The notes under the pieces: model-generated
What the model was told of the DNA's origin: nothing
Seen by the model: only the letters and a program-made list of their open reading frames with translations
The model's database searches: none
Assembly: GCA_017795045.1 (NCBI GenBank)
Contig: CP051244.1
Location: 2,307,021-2,352,768, forward strand
Direction: 5' to 3'
Length of the DNA: 45,748 nt
Source of the DNA: Allomuricauda sp.
GTDB lineage: Bacteria; Bacteroidota; Bacteroidia; Flavobacteriales; Flavobacteriaceae
Shown: piece after piece, positions 1 to 8,739 of the stretch
Position numbering within the stretch: the first letter of the stretch is position 1
How the letters are laid out: each line of letters opens with the position of its first letter
Position numbers and translations under genes: made by a program

Positions 1-737
1 TCACGGACCTTGGCTCTTCCAATACAACATCAACCGGCACCAGTTTGTCCTGGAGTGCATCCACGGACAATGTAGGGGTGACCAACTACGAGGTTTTCAG
101 GGATGGCGTGAGTATCGGCAGCTCAGGTACAGCTACCACGTTCAATGTGACCGGACTCACACCAAGTACCAGCTACGATTTCACCGTATTTGCGGAAGAT
201 CTAGCAGGAAACACCTCTACGGTCAGCAATACAGAAACAGTGACCACTTCAGCCGGAGGTGGAGTAGTGGACTTTACTTCAGAGAACTCCAATCTCACCA
301 CCGTGGATTGGACCGCAAGGGATTTGTTTGCCGATCGTAATGTAGGAATAGGTACCACAGATACACAGGGGTATAGATTGGCTGTCGCAGGTAATGTGAT
401 TGCAGAAGGGGTTCGTGTTGAACTTCAAGGAAATTGGCCTGATTTTGTTTTTCACGATCAGTTTGATTTGTTGAAATTGGAAGAAATCAGAAAATATATC
501 CAAGAGCATGGACACTTGCCCAATATCCCAAGTGCCAAGCAGATTGAGGAAGAGGGAATCGATCTTGGAACCATGAATGCAAAATTATTGCAGAAAATAG
601 AAGAGCTTACTCTTTACGTTTTAAGTCAAAATGATGAAATAAAAGAGTTGAAGGAAGAAAATGAGAAAATGAAGGATCTGCTGAAAAGATTGGAGAGAAT
701 AGAAAAAAAATTGGATGTGAACGGCTCATCCCATTGA
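1..737 (+). CDS. Surface protein with FN3 domain and coiled-coil tail, 3' end only
   Basis: The reading frame is open from base 3 to the stop at 735-737, so the gene starts left of the window and only its last ~245 residues are visible. The first part is a fibronectin type III domain (WSAS, YEVFRDG, GLTPSTSYDFTV motifs). A linker leads to a GIGTT...LAVAGNV stretch, then an LPNIPSAKQIEEEG segment and a long charged coiled coil (EIKELKEENEKMKDLLKR). That C-terminal arrangement is common on large Bacteroidota surface proteins and resembles phage tail-fibre or S74-peptidase-like trimer-forming ends, although no catalytic residues of an S74 peptidase can be pointed to. No T9SS tail follows. The likely role is a trimeric or rod-like cell-surface protein; the substrate or partner is unknown. 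The internal TTG at 45 is not a true start. Confidence 0.75.
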   Translation, partial: TDLGSSNTTSTGTSLSWSASTDNVGVTNYEVFRDGVSIGSSGTATTFNVTGLTPSTSYDFTVFAEDLAGNTSTVSNTETVTTSAGGGVVDFTSENSNLTTVDWTARDLFADRNVGIGTTDTQGYRLAVAGNVIAEGVRVELQGNWPDFVFHDQFDLLKLEEIRKYIQEHGHLPNIPSAKQIEEEGIDLGTMNAKLLQKIEELTLYVLSQNDEIKELKEENEKMKDLLKRLERIEKKLDVNGSSH

Positions 738-832
738 TAATGAATGGTAATTTGAAAAAGTCACATGACATCTTTTCTAAAACAGATGACCATCAATTAA
801 AATATTAGCATTTGCCACAGTTCTGTTAACCT

Positions 833-2206
833 ATGAAAAAAAAATACTTTTTAGTTTATATTGCTGCAATTTGTCTTTTTGTCCAAGTGAGTGTTGGACA
901 AAGTATCCGTAAGGGGTTTGATGAAATGACCGATTATGAGAAAACTGAGTTGGTAAATGCATTTTATCTCTTAAGGGAAGGCCCGGATTTATTTAATGAT
1001 TTGGCCCAATTTCATGGTGATTTCTTCAACTTTGACAATACTGCGGACCCAACAAGACTTGATTTACACTTTAATCTTCCCGATGAGGCCGAACGGGAAA
1101 TTTTCTTGGCTTGGCACCGTAGACAAATGTTTGAAATGGAACAAGCTGTCCAGGACATCAACCCGGAAATAAGCTTGGCATTTTGGGATTCTTCCATATA
1201 CCAATCATCTACGGATGCCCTTTGGGACGATGATCTTTTGGGGACTTTTGATGAAAATTGGAGTTTGAACCGGAATTTTGGAGAAGGAGGACCGTTACCC
1301 ACCCCAATGGATGTAAGCAATCTAATGAACGCTACCGATTTCTTTGTTTTTAGCAATGCTTTGGAAAGACAAGCCGTGCACCGTGGGGCACACGTTTGGA
1401 CAGGAGGTGCAATGCCTACTACATTGTCTCCAAGGGACCCCGTGTTCTATTTTCACCATTCCTTTGTAGATAAGGTTTGGGTAGAGTGGGAGGCTATTCA
1501 TGGAACATCTGCATTCATAACAACTTCCATGTTGCGTTACGACGGCACATATGTTTTTGATGGACAGACGCTTCCTTTGGTTGATCCCAATGATATTACC
1601 GATACTAGAGTGTTGGGAGTGTTTTATGCAGAAAATGGACTGGCCCAGTTGGACAATTATATAGTAAGTAACACCTATAATCCGGAAGAAATCTTTTATT
1701 ATCAATATAATATAGAAGCTGGCAATAACTTTATAGTACCTGCCGGCACTTCGGCAAGATTTGAATCTGTTAACCAAATTGATCTAACCCCAGGTTTTGA
1801 GGCTTCTGCAGGTTCTTCTTTCCAAGCTAGTATTGATGTGGAGAATGGGGGCATTTCAGGTAAATCTGGAGTCATTAGAAAGAAAAACCCATATGATTTC
1901 TCCCCAATGCTTCTCGAACCCATTGTATGGGAAGAGGGAGGGGATTTGTTGGATGATAAGCCTATTATTATTACGGCACATCCTAATCCTTTTACGGAAA
2001 AGATTACTATAAACCTAAGTAAGCGCAAGGATTGCGTGATAGAAGTATTCAACATGATGGGTATGTTGATTAGGGAAGAAGCTTTCCAAAATACCGATAC
2101 CTTGGTGATTAAAAATTTATATGGCCTCTCCGTTGGGTTCTATGTAATAAGGGTCACCGATGCCAATGGTAAAATACTGGTGGTCAAACGAGTTGTTAAA
2201 ATGTAA
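833..2206 (+). CDS. Secreted tyrosinase-family copper oxidase with T9SS sorting domain
   Basis: The protein has 457 aa. Residues 1-22 form a Sec signal peptide (LVYIAAICLFVQVSVGQ). The type 3 copper domain shows candidate CuA ligands H61, H79 and H95 (FLAWHRRQMFEME) and CuB ligands H183, H187 (HRGAHVW) and the HH pair at 208-209 (DPVFYFHHSFVDKVW), so both copper sites look complete. Residues ~290-340 (NNFIVPAGTSARF...DLTPGFEASAGSSF) match the coathanger-type repeat module of Bacteroidota secreted proteins. Residues ~383-457 (HPNPFTEKITINL...GFYVIRV) are a type A T9SS sorting domain. Expected reaction: oxidation of mono- or diphenols to quinones at the cell surface or outside it. The family also includes hemocyanin-like and catechol-oxidase-like enzymes, so the substrate is open. 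The gene is followed by a strong terminator and is convergent with a metal-binding protein and a TonB receptor, which suggests copper supply. Confidence 0.9.
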   Translation: MKKKYFLVYIAAICLFVQVSVGQSIRKGFDEMTDYEKTELVNAFYLLREGPDLFNDLAQFHGDFFNFDNTADPTRLDLHFNLPDEAEREIFLAWHRRQMFEMEQAVQDINPEISLAFWDSSIYQSSTDALWDDDLLGTFDENWSLNRNFGEGGPLPTPMDVSNLMNATDFFVFSNALERQAVHRGAHVWTGGAMPTTLSPRDPVFYFHHSFVDKVWVEWEAIHGTSAFITTSMLRYDGTYVFDGQTLPLVDPNDITDTRVLGVFYAENGLAQLDNYIVSNTYNPEEIFYYQYNIEAGNNFIVPAGTSARFESVNQIDLTPGFEASAGSSFQASIDVENGGISGKSGVIRKKNPYDFSPMLLEPIVWEEGGDLLDDKPIIITAHPNPFTEKITINLSKRKDCVIEVFNMMGMLIREEAFQNTDTLVIKNLYGLSVGFYVIRVTDANGKILVVKRVVKM

Positions 2207-2233
2207 TCTTATAAATAAGATACTTCATAATAT

Positions 2234-2260
2234 AAAAGGAGGGCATTTGCCCTCCTTTTT
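2234..2260 (+). terminator. Bidirectional intrinsic terminator
   Basis: An 11-bp perfect stem (AAAAGGAGGGC / GCCCTCCTTTT) with the 4-nt loop ATTT is followed by a T run. It lies just after the tyrosinase stop and 36 nt past the end of the minus-strand HMA gene, so it can end both convergent transcripts. Confidence 0.9.
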
Positions 2261-2295
2261 TGTTTTAAAACCTTGTTTGTATCTGATGGAACCCA

Positions 2296-2658
2296 TCAAT
2301 GTTTTCCATGGTCCATATGTATGCTTGCGGGGTCTCTGTATTTACAGCATTCCGGTAAGTTGTCATAGACCTCGTCTGGTGCTGTGAACCCTTCTGAGTC
2401 ATGCCCGACTTCTGCAATTCTTTTTTTGATGTCCGATATGGAACATTTCCTCTCATCGATGATGGCATGGAACTCTTTTGTGTCCGCATTCCAGGAAGTA
2501 AACTTTACCCCTTTGATCTTTATGGCAGCTTTTTCAATGCGATTTTTGCACATGCCGCAATTTCCTTTTATTTCAAAAGTAACCGATTTGTTTTTCTCCT
2601 GACCATGGCCAATGGAAACCAGCATTACTGTAAAAACGGCAAATAGTATTGTTTTCAT
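2296..2658 (-). CDS. Periplasmic heavy-metal-associated (HMA) domain protein
   Basis: The protein has 120 aa. A signal peptide covers residues 1-20 (ILFAVFTVMLVSIGHGQ). One HMA fold follows, with the metal-binding CxxC at C34-G-M-C37 and the family pattern KNRIEKAA. The tail adds further possible ligands: C104-C105 and H114, H117, H120 (HMDHGKH). HMA domains bind Cu(I) or other soft metals; a secreted single-domain form suggests a periplasmic copper chaperone or buffer. The gene starts 12 bp after the end of the TonB-receptor gene upstream and is very probably co-transcribed with it, a pairing common in flavobacteria. Metal identity is inferred, not visible. Confidence 0.85.
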   Translation of the reverse strand: MKTILFAVFTVMLVSIGHGQEKNKSVTFEIKGNCGMCKNRIEKAAIKIKGVKFTSWNADTKEFHAIIDERKCSISDIKKRIAEVGHDSEGFTAPDEVYDNLPECCKYRDPASIHMDHGKH

Positions 2659-2670
2659 ATGGAATAGAGT

Positions 2671-4908
2671 TTAAATTTTATATCTAAAGCCCGCATAATA
2701 GGTGTTGCCCAGAACAGGGCCGTATAAGATGGTACTGTCAAAATATGGGCCAAAAGGATTGTTACTTGACAAAATCGGTTCTTTTTGGGTAAAGTTCCCT
2801 ATGTTTTCCCCACCAATATAAAGTTCAAATTTATTGGAGAATACCCGTGTAATCTGCGTATTTACCAAAACATATTCTTCGGAATGGGTGGGTAGTTGAT
2901 ACGCTTCAGGATTGGAACTCGTGTTGGGCAATCTTTGTTTTCCGAGCCAATTTGATGTGATATCGAAACGCCATTGCCTTTCATACTTTTTCTGTGTTTC
3001 GTAGCCTAGGTTGACAAAGAATCGGTACGAAGGTTGTAATGGTTTTGTCAATCGGCCACTGTTGTAATCAGCGATTACATCAAAGTATTTGTAGGTGGTT
3101 CTTAAATGGAAATCTTGGAGGATTTCATAGTTAAGATCGATTTGTAGGCTATTGGATCTACTTTTTCCATCCAGATTATAAAAAGCTATTTCCCTCGGAT
3201 TTTCCCAGTCTACGATGATTTGGTCCTCAAATGATGTTCTGTAAAAATCAATGGAAAAATCCAAGACCCTGTTCCATAAATACAGTTTTTGAATGAAGCT
3301 TACCCCATAGTTCCATGCTTTTTCCGGCCTTAAACCATAATAGTTGCCGCCAGTACCGTTTATCACGATCTGTCTAGAGGAAGCAAAAAGTTGTTGATTC
3401 TCCGAAAAAATATTGGTCCCACGCTTTCCTCTCCCAAATGAGGCCCTAAAACTGGCCTTGTCCCATAAAGATTGTCTCAAATGGAACCTAGGGGTAACAA
3501 AATTACCCAAATTATTACTGTGGTCGGCGCGTATGCCTGCTTCAAAACTTAGACCTTCCAGATTGTCATAAGTGTATTCAAAGAAGGCACCAATGGTATT
3601 GTCGTTTCGGTTAAAAGAAGACGAATTTACGGTCTCTTTGTAACCGTCGTGGGTTAAACTTAATCCCGTTTTGAATTTATGCTGGGTGCTTCCTATGATG
3701 CTATTGAAAATCAAATTTGAATAAAAAGCATTCTGGTTTATGTCATAGAGGTTCAGCCCATAAAAAGAATTTTGATCGTGGGAACTAAATGCAGTTTGAA
3801 ATCCAAAACTTTGATAGGGTAGGTCGGGAAACACATATCCCACTTTAGCAGACAGGTCCCATCGGGAGGTATTGATTTCACTTCCCCATGAATTGGAGGT
3901 GAGCTTATCGGTATCCGGATTGAAATCAGATTGACCGATTTCCTTGGAATCAGATAGGTATTGCATATTTAAATAGCTTACCCAACCGTTCTCCGGATTT
4001 AGGTATTGCCACCGGTTCATGAAATTGACTTGTTTGGCAAGTGGAGTATCTAGAAATGAATCCTTATTACGATCTATATGCCCGTTTCTTAAATTGGCAT
4101 GGATGTAGAACCCAACACCAAGAAAATCGGAAATATTATGGTTTACTCGAGAGTTGAACTCATAGCGCTCATAGTTGTTTGCGTACATATTGACAAAAAA
4201 ACGCTTGTCTGCCAAAGGCTTTACCAATTCACTGTTGATATGCCCTGAAATACTCTCAAAACCATTGAGCACGCTTCCAGCCCCTTTTGTAATTTGAATG
4301 CTTTCAATCCAGGAGCCGGGGGTAAAAGAAAGTCCAAATACCTGCGATGCACCCCTTATGGATGGCATATTTTCTTGGGTGAACATCAGGTACGGGCTAT
4401 TTAGTCCCAACATCTGTACTTGTTTGGCCCCTAAAATGGCATCGGAAATGTTTACATCCACGGTAGGATTGGTTTCAAAACTTTCAGAGAGATTGCAACA
4501 TGCGGCTTTTAGCATTTCTCTGCCGTCCACTGCCACCACGTTCTGTACCTTGAAGAGCGATTTCTGTAAGGGGGCAAACTCCTTTTCCACGATTACTTCC
4601 TCCAATACCACATTGGGGTATAGTACAATATTGCCAAGACTGGGCCTGTTTACGGGAATGGTGTCCGAGCGGTGCCCAATGGAGCTAACAACAAGAAACT
4701 TATAATCTTTGTTAAAAGGAATTTTAAAGTTTCCCGATAGATCGGTGGTTGTTCCTATTGTACTGGATAACCAATAGACATTTACATCTGGTAACCCAAT
4801 GGTTTTTCCCTTATCATTATATTCCAACACTCTTCCCGTAACTTGGAGTTGTGAAAAGCAATTGAAAGTAAAAAAAAGAAGGAGAAGAAAAGTGTATGAT
4901 CTCACCAC
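2671..4908 (-). CDS. TonB-dependent outer-membrane receptor, probably for metal
   Basis: The protein has 745 aa. It begins with a signal peptide (TFLLLLFFTFNCFSQ), then a carboxypeptidase-D-like beta-sandwich (residues ~23-105; VTGRVLEYNDKG...LPDVNVYW), a plug domain (~115-230; LNGFESISGHINSELV) and a 22-strand-type barrel ending in the aromatic-rich YYAGFRYKI, typical of an outer-membrane C terminus. It imports a substrate across the outer membrane using TonB energy. It is not SusC-sized (about 1000 aa) and no SusD partner is present, so a glycan substrate is unlikely. The downstream HMA protein in the same operon points to copper or another metal or a metal complex. No clear promoter was found in the 140-bp divergent region upstream (4909-5048). 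Confidence 0.88.
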   Translation of the reverse strand: MVRSYTFLLLLFFTFNCFSQLQVTGRVLEYNDKGKTIGLPDVNVYWLSSTIGTTTDLSGNFKIPFNKDYKFLVVSSIGHRSDTIPVNRPSLGNIVLYPNVVLEEVIVEKEFAPLQKSLFKVQNVVAVDGREMLKAACCNLSESFETNPTVDVNISDAILGAKQVQMLGLNSPYLMFTQENMPSIRGASQVFGLSFTPGSWIESIQITKGAGSVLNGFESISGHINSELVKPLADKRFFVNMYANNYERYEFNSRVNHNISDFLGVGFYIHANLRNGHIDRNKDSFLDTPLAKQVNFMNRWQYLNPENGWVSYLNMQYLSDSKEIGQSDFNPDTDKLTSNSWGSEINTSRWDLSAKVGYVFPDLPYQSFGFQTAFSSHDQNSFYGLNLYDINQNAFYSNLIFNSIIGSTQHKFKTGLSLTHDGYKETVNSSSFNRNDNTIGAFFEYTYDNLEGLSFEAGIRADHSNNLGNFVTPRFHLRQSLWDKASFRASFGRGKRGTNIFSENQQLFASSRQIVINGTGGNYYGLRPEKAWNYGVSFIQKLYLWNRVLDFSIDFYRTSFEDQIIVDWENPREIAFYNLDGKSRSNSLQIDLNYEILQDFHLRTTYKYFDVIADYNSGRLTKPLQPSYRFFVNLGYETQKKYERQWRFDITSNWLGKQRLPNTSSNPEAYQLPTHSEEYVLVNTQITRVFSNKFELYIGGENIGNFTQKEPILSSNNPFGPYFDSTILYGPVLGNTYYAGFRYKI

Positions 4909-5048
4909 TGAGAAATGAAGTTTTTTATAGTTTAAAATTACGAATTTCTTGTCTTATAATGGAATATTGGCCATAATTAAAACAAAGAATGCAGTTCATA
5001 GATTTTTTAGGGATTTAGCAGATTTTAAACAACAGATGGAACTCTTAT

Positions 5049-5453
5049 ATGGTAATTTTAGATGGAATATATTTTAGAATGGTTTTGTTCAAAATAATGA
5101 CCGGATTGTTCCTTGGGTGTTGTCTACAGGATACTTATGGACAGATTGCCAGTTCAGTTGAAGAAGAATCAGGCATCCCGGTCCGTATTGTGAACCATAC
5201 AGATTGTATTTTTAGACAAGTTGCTTTGCTATCGACACGGTTTGGGGATTTAAGGCCCAATGATACCACTGAATATAGAAGAGTAAAGTACAATGTGCTA
5301 AAGGATGATCCCTTAATCTATGCCACAGTTGATGGCCAGCATGTTGGGAGATATGTAAAAATTCCTGAAGAGGAGTCTAAACAATACACCTATGTGATTG
5401 ATAGTCTGAAAAATAAGGTAATATACGTTAGCCGGATAGAAATTGACAACTAA
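5049..5453 (+). CDS. Small secreted protein of unknown function
   Basis: I do not recognise this family. The frame gives 134 aa from 5049; the internal ATG at 5079 gives a cleaner signal peptide (MVLFKIMTGLFLGCC...YGQ) and is the more likely start (124 aa). An LGCC sequence in the hydrophobic part is a poor lipobox, so lipoprotein processing is possible but weak. The mature part is about 100 aa, rich in beta-prone residues (IPVRIVNHTDCIF, VDGQHVGRYVKI, NKVIYVSRIEI), and may be a single beta domain. It is divergent from the TonB receptor and 44 bp upstream of the CapK-like gene in the same direction, so it could be read with it. Confidence 0.6.
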   Translation: MVILDGIYFRMVLFKIMTGLFLGCCLQDTYGQIASSVEEESGIPVRIVNHTDCIFRQVALLSTRFGDLRPNDTTEYRRVKYNVLKDDPLIYATVDGQHVGRYVKIPEEESKQYTYVIDSLKNKVIYVSRIEIDN

Positions 5454-5497
5454 AAAATAAATGATAAACCAATCCCCCATTATATAATGTACAACCT

Positions 5498-6880
5498 ATG
5501 ATCAAAATTTTGGAAAAACTTCGCAAGAATGCTTTTTGGAGCATTGATGCCTTAAAGGGTGGGGGAGTAAAGAAACATTATCGGGAGATTCAGTTGGTGC
5601 TAAACAACCCCAACTCTGACGAAGCTCGGTATATAAGGCATAAAAATCTATCCAATATTCTTGAGCATACTATTAAAACGGTGCCTTTTTATTATGATAT
5701 CCCTTTAAACTTGGCCCAGTTGGAACAATTCCCTGTAATAAACAAACAGATTGTAAGGGAGAAGTTTGAGCACTTTAGAAGTTTGGATTACAAGAACAGA
5801 CACATGCACGAGGTCAGTACCAGCGGCTCAACCGGTAAACCTTTTAAGATATTGCATGATGGAAACAAAAGAGATAGGAACACTGCCGACACCATATTTT
5901 TTGCGGAAAGAGCAGGGTTTGAACTTGGATCAAGACTCTATTACCTAAGGTTATGGGACAAGCAGTATAAGAAAAATTGGCTATTGTCCTTGCTTCAGAA
6001 CATATCCATGCACTCTGTGGACAATTTGAGCGATCAAAATGTTGCGAAATTGATATCTGCACTTGAAAAGGACAAGTCAAACAAAAATTTATTGGCCTAT
6101 ACTTCCGCTTTGGACTCCATTTGCAAATATCTGGACAAAAACCAAAAGGATTTTGGCCAACGAAAATTCAAGGTCAATTCGGTGATTGCAATAGCCGAAG
6201 CATTAGGTTCCGATGTAAAGAACAAGGTGTTGGAGTATTTCGGGACAGAGGTGGTATCTAGATACTCCAACAGTGAAAATGGAATATTGGCACAGCAAAA
6301 AATTAACGGTCAGACAGGAAATTTTGAGATCAATTGGGCCAGCTATCATATAGAGATATTGGACTTGAACCATGACAGACCTGTAGATCCTGGAGAACCG
6401 GGAAGGATAGTCATTACAGATCTGTTCAATTATTCCATGCCTCTTATCAGATATGATACGGGAGATGTTGGTGTTTTGCAGCAGGACCCAGAACATCATA
6501 CCGTGTCATTTGCCCGTATTGAAGGTAGAAAAATGGATATGTTCACAAATACCAAAGGAGAGTACGTTTCCTCGCATATAATTCACCATATATTGCAGTT
6601 CAAGGGAATAGAGCAGTTTCAATTTGTAGAGGAGGAAAATGGCATATATATCATAAAATTGAAGGTTTCCGAACGATTGGATGACAGAAGTGAAAGGACC
6701 CTACACGACCGCTATATGGAATATTTCGGTGAGGATGCAAAAATTAAGATCAAATATGTTGATGACATTCCCCTATTGCCTTCCGGAAAAAGAAAGTTGG
6801 TCATCAATAATGCCATAGCAAAACAAAGAAACTTGGTCAAGAAGACCCAGGAAATGGATAAATTGGATTTGGTGAACTAA
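5498..6880 (+). CDS. CapK/PaaK-like adenylate-forming enzyme
   Basis: The protein has 460 aa, of the phenylacetate-CoA ligase-like branch of the ANL superfamily. The ATP/AMP-binding P-loop is STSGSTGKPFKI (~residues 107-118), followed by RYSNSENG, a YDTGDVG motif (~aa 320) and the C-terminal lysine region LLPSGKRKLV. PaaK itself makes phenylacetyl-CoA, but members beside polysaccharide genes (called CapK) have no agreed reaction; activation of a carboxylate for transfer to the polymer or its lipid carrier is the usual guess. The gene is convergent with the end of the minus-strand polysaccharide operon (29 bp between stops), which ties it to the locus by position only. No signal peptide or membrane segment. 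Confidence 0.85.
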   Translation: MIKILEKLRKNAFWSIDALKGGGVKKHYREIQLVLNNPNSDEARYIRHKNLSNILEHTIKTVPFYYDIPLNLAQLEQFPVINKQIVREKFEHFRSLDYKNRHMHEVSTSGSTGKPFKILHDGNKRDRNTADTIFFAERAGFELGSRLYYLRLWDKQYKKNWLLSLLQNISMHSVDNLSDQNVAKLISALEKDKSNKNLLAYTSALDSICKYLDKNQKDFGQRKFKVNSVIAIAEALGSDVKNKVLEYFGTEVVSRYSNSENGILAQQKINGQTGNFEINWASYHIEILDLNHDRPVDPGEPGRIVITDLFNYSMPLIRYDTGDVGVLQQDPEHHTVSFARIEGRKMDMFTNTKGEYVSSHIIHHILQFKGIEQFQFVEEENGIYIIKLKVSERLDDRSERTLHDRYMEYFGEDAKIKIKYVDDIPLLPSGKRKLVINNAIAKQRNLVKKTQEMDKLDLVN

Positions 6881-6909
6881 TATGTTTTAAAGTTCAATGC
6901 TGACCACAA

Positions 6910-7536
6910 TCAATTCTTCTGGGCTTCATTTTTTCTAAGTACATCGAAATCGATCATACCGGATTCTGAATCCAAGGCGACATCTTTTCTGAAGAGGACC
7001 TTTATGGCTGTTTTTACAAAAATTTGCATATCAAGTATAAAAGATAGATTGTTCACATACTCAATATCCTTTTGAAGCCTTTTGTCCCAATCCAATAAAT
7101 TTCTTCCCGAAATTTGAGCAAGACCAGTTATTCCCGGCCTTACGGTATGTCTTATTTTTTCTGCCTCGGTGTAATAGGGCAGATAGCGCACCCGCAGGGG
7201 CCGAGGTCCTATTAAACTCATATCCCCTTTGATGATACTGATCAGCTGGGGAATTTCATCCAAAGAGGACTTTCGTAAAAAAGTTCCAAATTTGGTGACC
7301 CTTAATTCATCAGGTAAAAGTTTCCCATTTCCATCTTTGGTGTCCTTCATGGTCTTGAACTTTATGATGGAGAAAATGGCTTCATTTTTTCCAGGCCTAG
7401 GTTGTAGAAAGAAAGGTTTCCCTTGATTCACAAATAGAAGTATGAACCAGATGAATAAGAAAACTGGAAAAAGAAGAATAAATCCAAATATGGAAAGCAC
7501 TAAATCTAAGAATCTTTTGAAAAACAATTTGTACAT
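6910..7536 (-). CDS. PglC-like initiating sugar-phosphate transferase
   Basis: The protein has 208 aa, a monotopic phosphoglycosyl transferase of the bacterial sugar transferase family. An N-terminal hydrophobic re-entrant helix (residues ~10-37) is followed by KFKTM, the catalytic Asp-Glu dyad in SSLDEIPQL, SLIGPRPLRVRYL and GITGLAQISGRN. It moves a sugar phosphate from a UDP-sugar to undecaprenyl phosphate and starts each repeat unit on the inner membrane. The short length lacks the four-helix and CoA-binding-like N terminus of WcaJ and matches PglC, which in Campylobacter uses UDP-diacetylbacillosamine; a locus enzyme of the WbpM/PglF type is encoded at 28262. It is the last gene of the long minus-strand operon, 12 bp after the GT4 gene. 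Confidence 0.92.
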   Translation of the reverse strand: MYKLFFKRFLDLVLSIFGFILLFPVFLFIWFILLFVNQGKPFFLQPRPGKNEAIFSIIKFKTMKDTKDGNGKLLPDELRVTKFGTFLRKSSLDEIPQLISIIKGDMSLIGPRPLRVRYLPYYTEAEKIRHTVRPGITGLAQISGRNLLDWDKRLQKDIEYVNNLSFILDMQIFVKTAIKVLFRKDVALDSESGMIDFDVLRKNEAQKN

Positions 7537-7548
7537 ATATTTTTTGCT

Positions 7549-8736
7549 TTATGGGGTGTTGGAGCTCAGTAACAACTGGTTGTATTCTTCCAAAATGTTC
7601 TCCCAAATGACTTGTCTTTTATAGTGGTCTTGGATTTGTTTTCTAATTTCACCAGAGTTCAATTGAACCGTATCCCTATTGTTCAACAGGGAAGCCATGG
7701 CATTTTTTAATTGTTCCGTATTTTTTGGTGCTACAATGATACCGTTAACATGATTTTTGACAATTTCATTACAGCCATTGATATCGCTAACAATACTGGG
7801 TAGGCCCATTGCGGCCGATTGCAGGACTGCATTGGGAAAGCCCTCCCTATAACTGGGGAATACCATGGAGTCTGCCATGGCTAGATATGGTCTTACATCG
7901 TTTTGCCATCCTACGGACACTATTTTTTTATTGGCATCCATTAAGGCAAGGGTTTCGGGTAAAAGCGGGTCTAATTCGGCTTCAAAACCACCTACCAGCA
8001 ACAGTACAATATTGTGATTTTCCTTGGACAACTCCGTAAAGGCGGCAATAAGCTCGTTGATGCCTTTGTCCTTTACCAATCTTCCAACAAATACAAAAAC
8101 AAAGTCATCATTGGAAATATTAAGGGATTGGGCAAGGGTTGCTTTATCTTGGACATCAAATAAGGTTGGGTCAAAATAGGAGGTGTCTATTCCGTTGGAG
8201 CTTCCATGTCCAATGACCTTCACTTTTTTTTGTGGGGCATATTGGTTGGCAAGGATAATCTCTTGTAATCCAAATGAGTTGGGATATACATGGGTGGCGC
8301 AGAAATAAGTTACTTTTTCAACCAGGTCCAATAGGTTCCTTTTTTTTCCTGTGGCCTCTAACAAGGGCATACCAGCAACGGTATGTAATCGATGTGGAAC
8401 CCTAGTGATATAAGCTGCAATCATTCCCAAAAGACCAGCTTTGGGTGTATGGGTATGGACCATATCCGGCTTTTCTTTCCAAAATATCCGGCAAAGCTGG
8501 AAAATTCCCTTTAGATCTTTAAAAAATGTTATTCTTCTGCTCATTTCCACAGGAATGACCCTAATGTTTTCCTTTTGGCCCACTTTTTCGAGACTCAGCG
8601 GGGGGTTACCTGCAGAAGAGATTCCAATGATCTCATAAAATTGGGACATATATTTTAATTGTCCGTCCAAAAGAACTCCTAAGGATCCTGGTACTGTGGT
8701 TATCCGTATAATTTTTTTCTTCATTTGACCGTCCAC
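7549..8736 (-). CDS. Glycosyltransferase family 4
   Basis: The protein has 395 aa with a GT-B fold. The N-terminal half carries HTHTPKAGLLG; the C-terminal half has FVFVGRLVKDKG and the donor-binding EGFPNAVLQSAAMGLP motif (E-x7-type retaining GT4 signature), then VSDINGCNEIV. It transfers one sugar to the growing lipid-linked repeat on the cytoplasmic face. Donor and acceptor cannot be read from sequence. The N terminus could start at 8736 or, more typically, at the ATG at 8724 (MKKKIIRITT). It lies 3 bp behind the GNAT gene, in the middle of a tightly packed operon. Confidence 0.9.
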   Translation of the reverse strand: MDGQMKKKIIRITTVPGSLGVLLDGQLKYMSQFYEIIGISSAGNPPLSLEKVGQKENIRVIPVEMSRRITFFKDLKGIFQLCRIFWKEKPDMVHTHTPKAGLLGMIAAYITRVPHRLHTVAGMPLLEATGKKRNLLDLVEKVTYFCATHVYPNSFGLQEIILANQYAPQKKVKVIGHGSSNGIDTSYFDPTLFDVQDKATLAQSLNISNDDFVFVFVGRLVKDKGINELIAAFTELSKENHNIVLLLVGGFEAELDPLLPETLALMDANKKIVSVGWQNDVRPYLAMADSMVFPSYREGFPNAVLQSAAMGLPSIVSDINGCNEIVKNHVNGIIVAPKNTEQLKNAMASLLNNRDTVQLNSGEIRKQIQDHYKRQVIWENILEEYNQLLLSSNTP

Positions 8737-8739
8737 GTA

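Noticed and set aside
788..832. TAGCATTTG upstream of the tyrosinase as a -7 box.
   Set aside because: It has one base too many between TA and TTTG and no -33 partner, so it is not listed as a promoter.
6881..6909. Terminator expected between the convergent CapK-like gene and the end of the polysaccharide operon.
   Set aside because: The 29 bp contain no inverted repeat.
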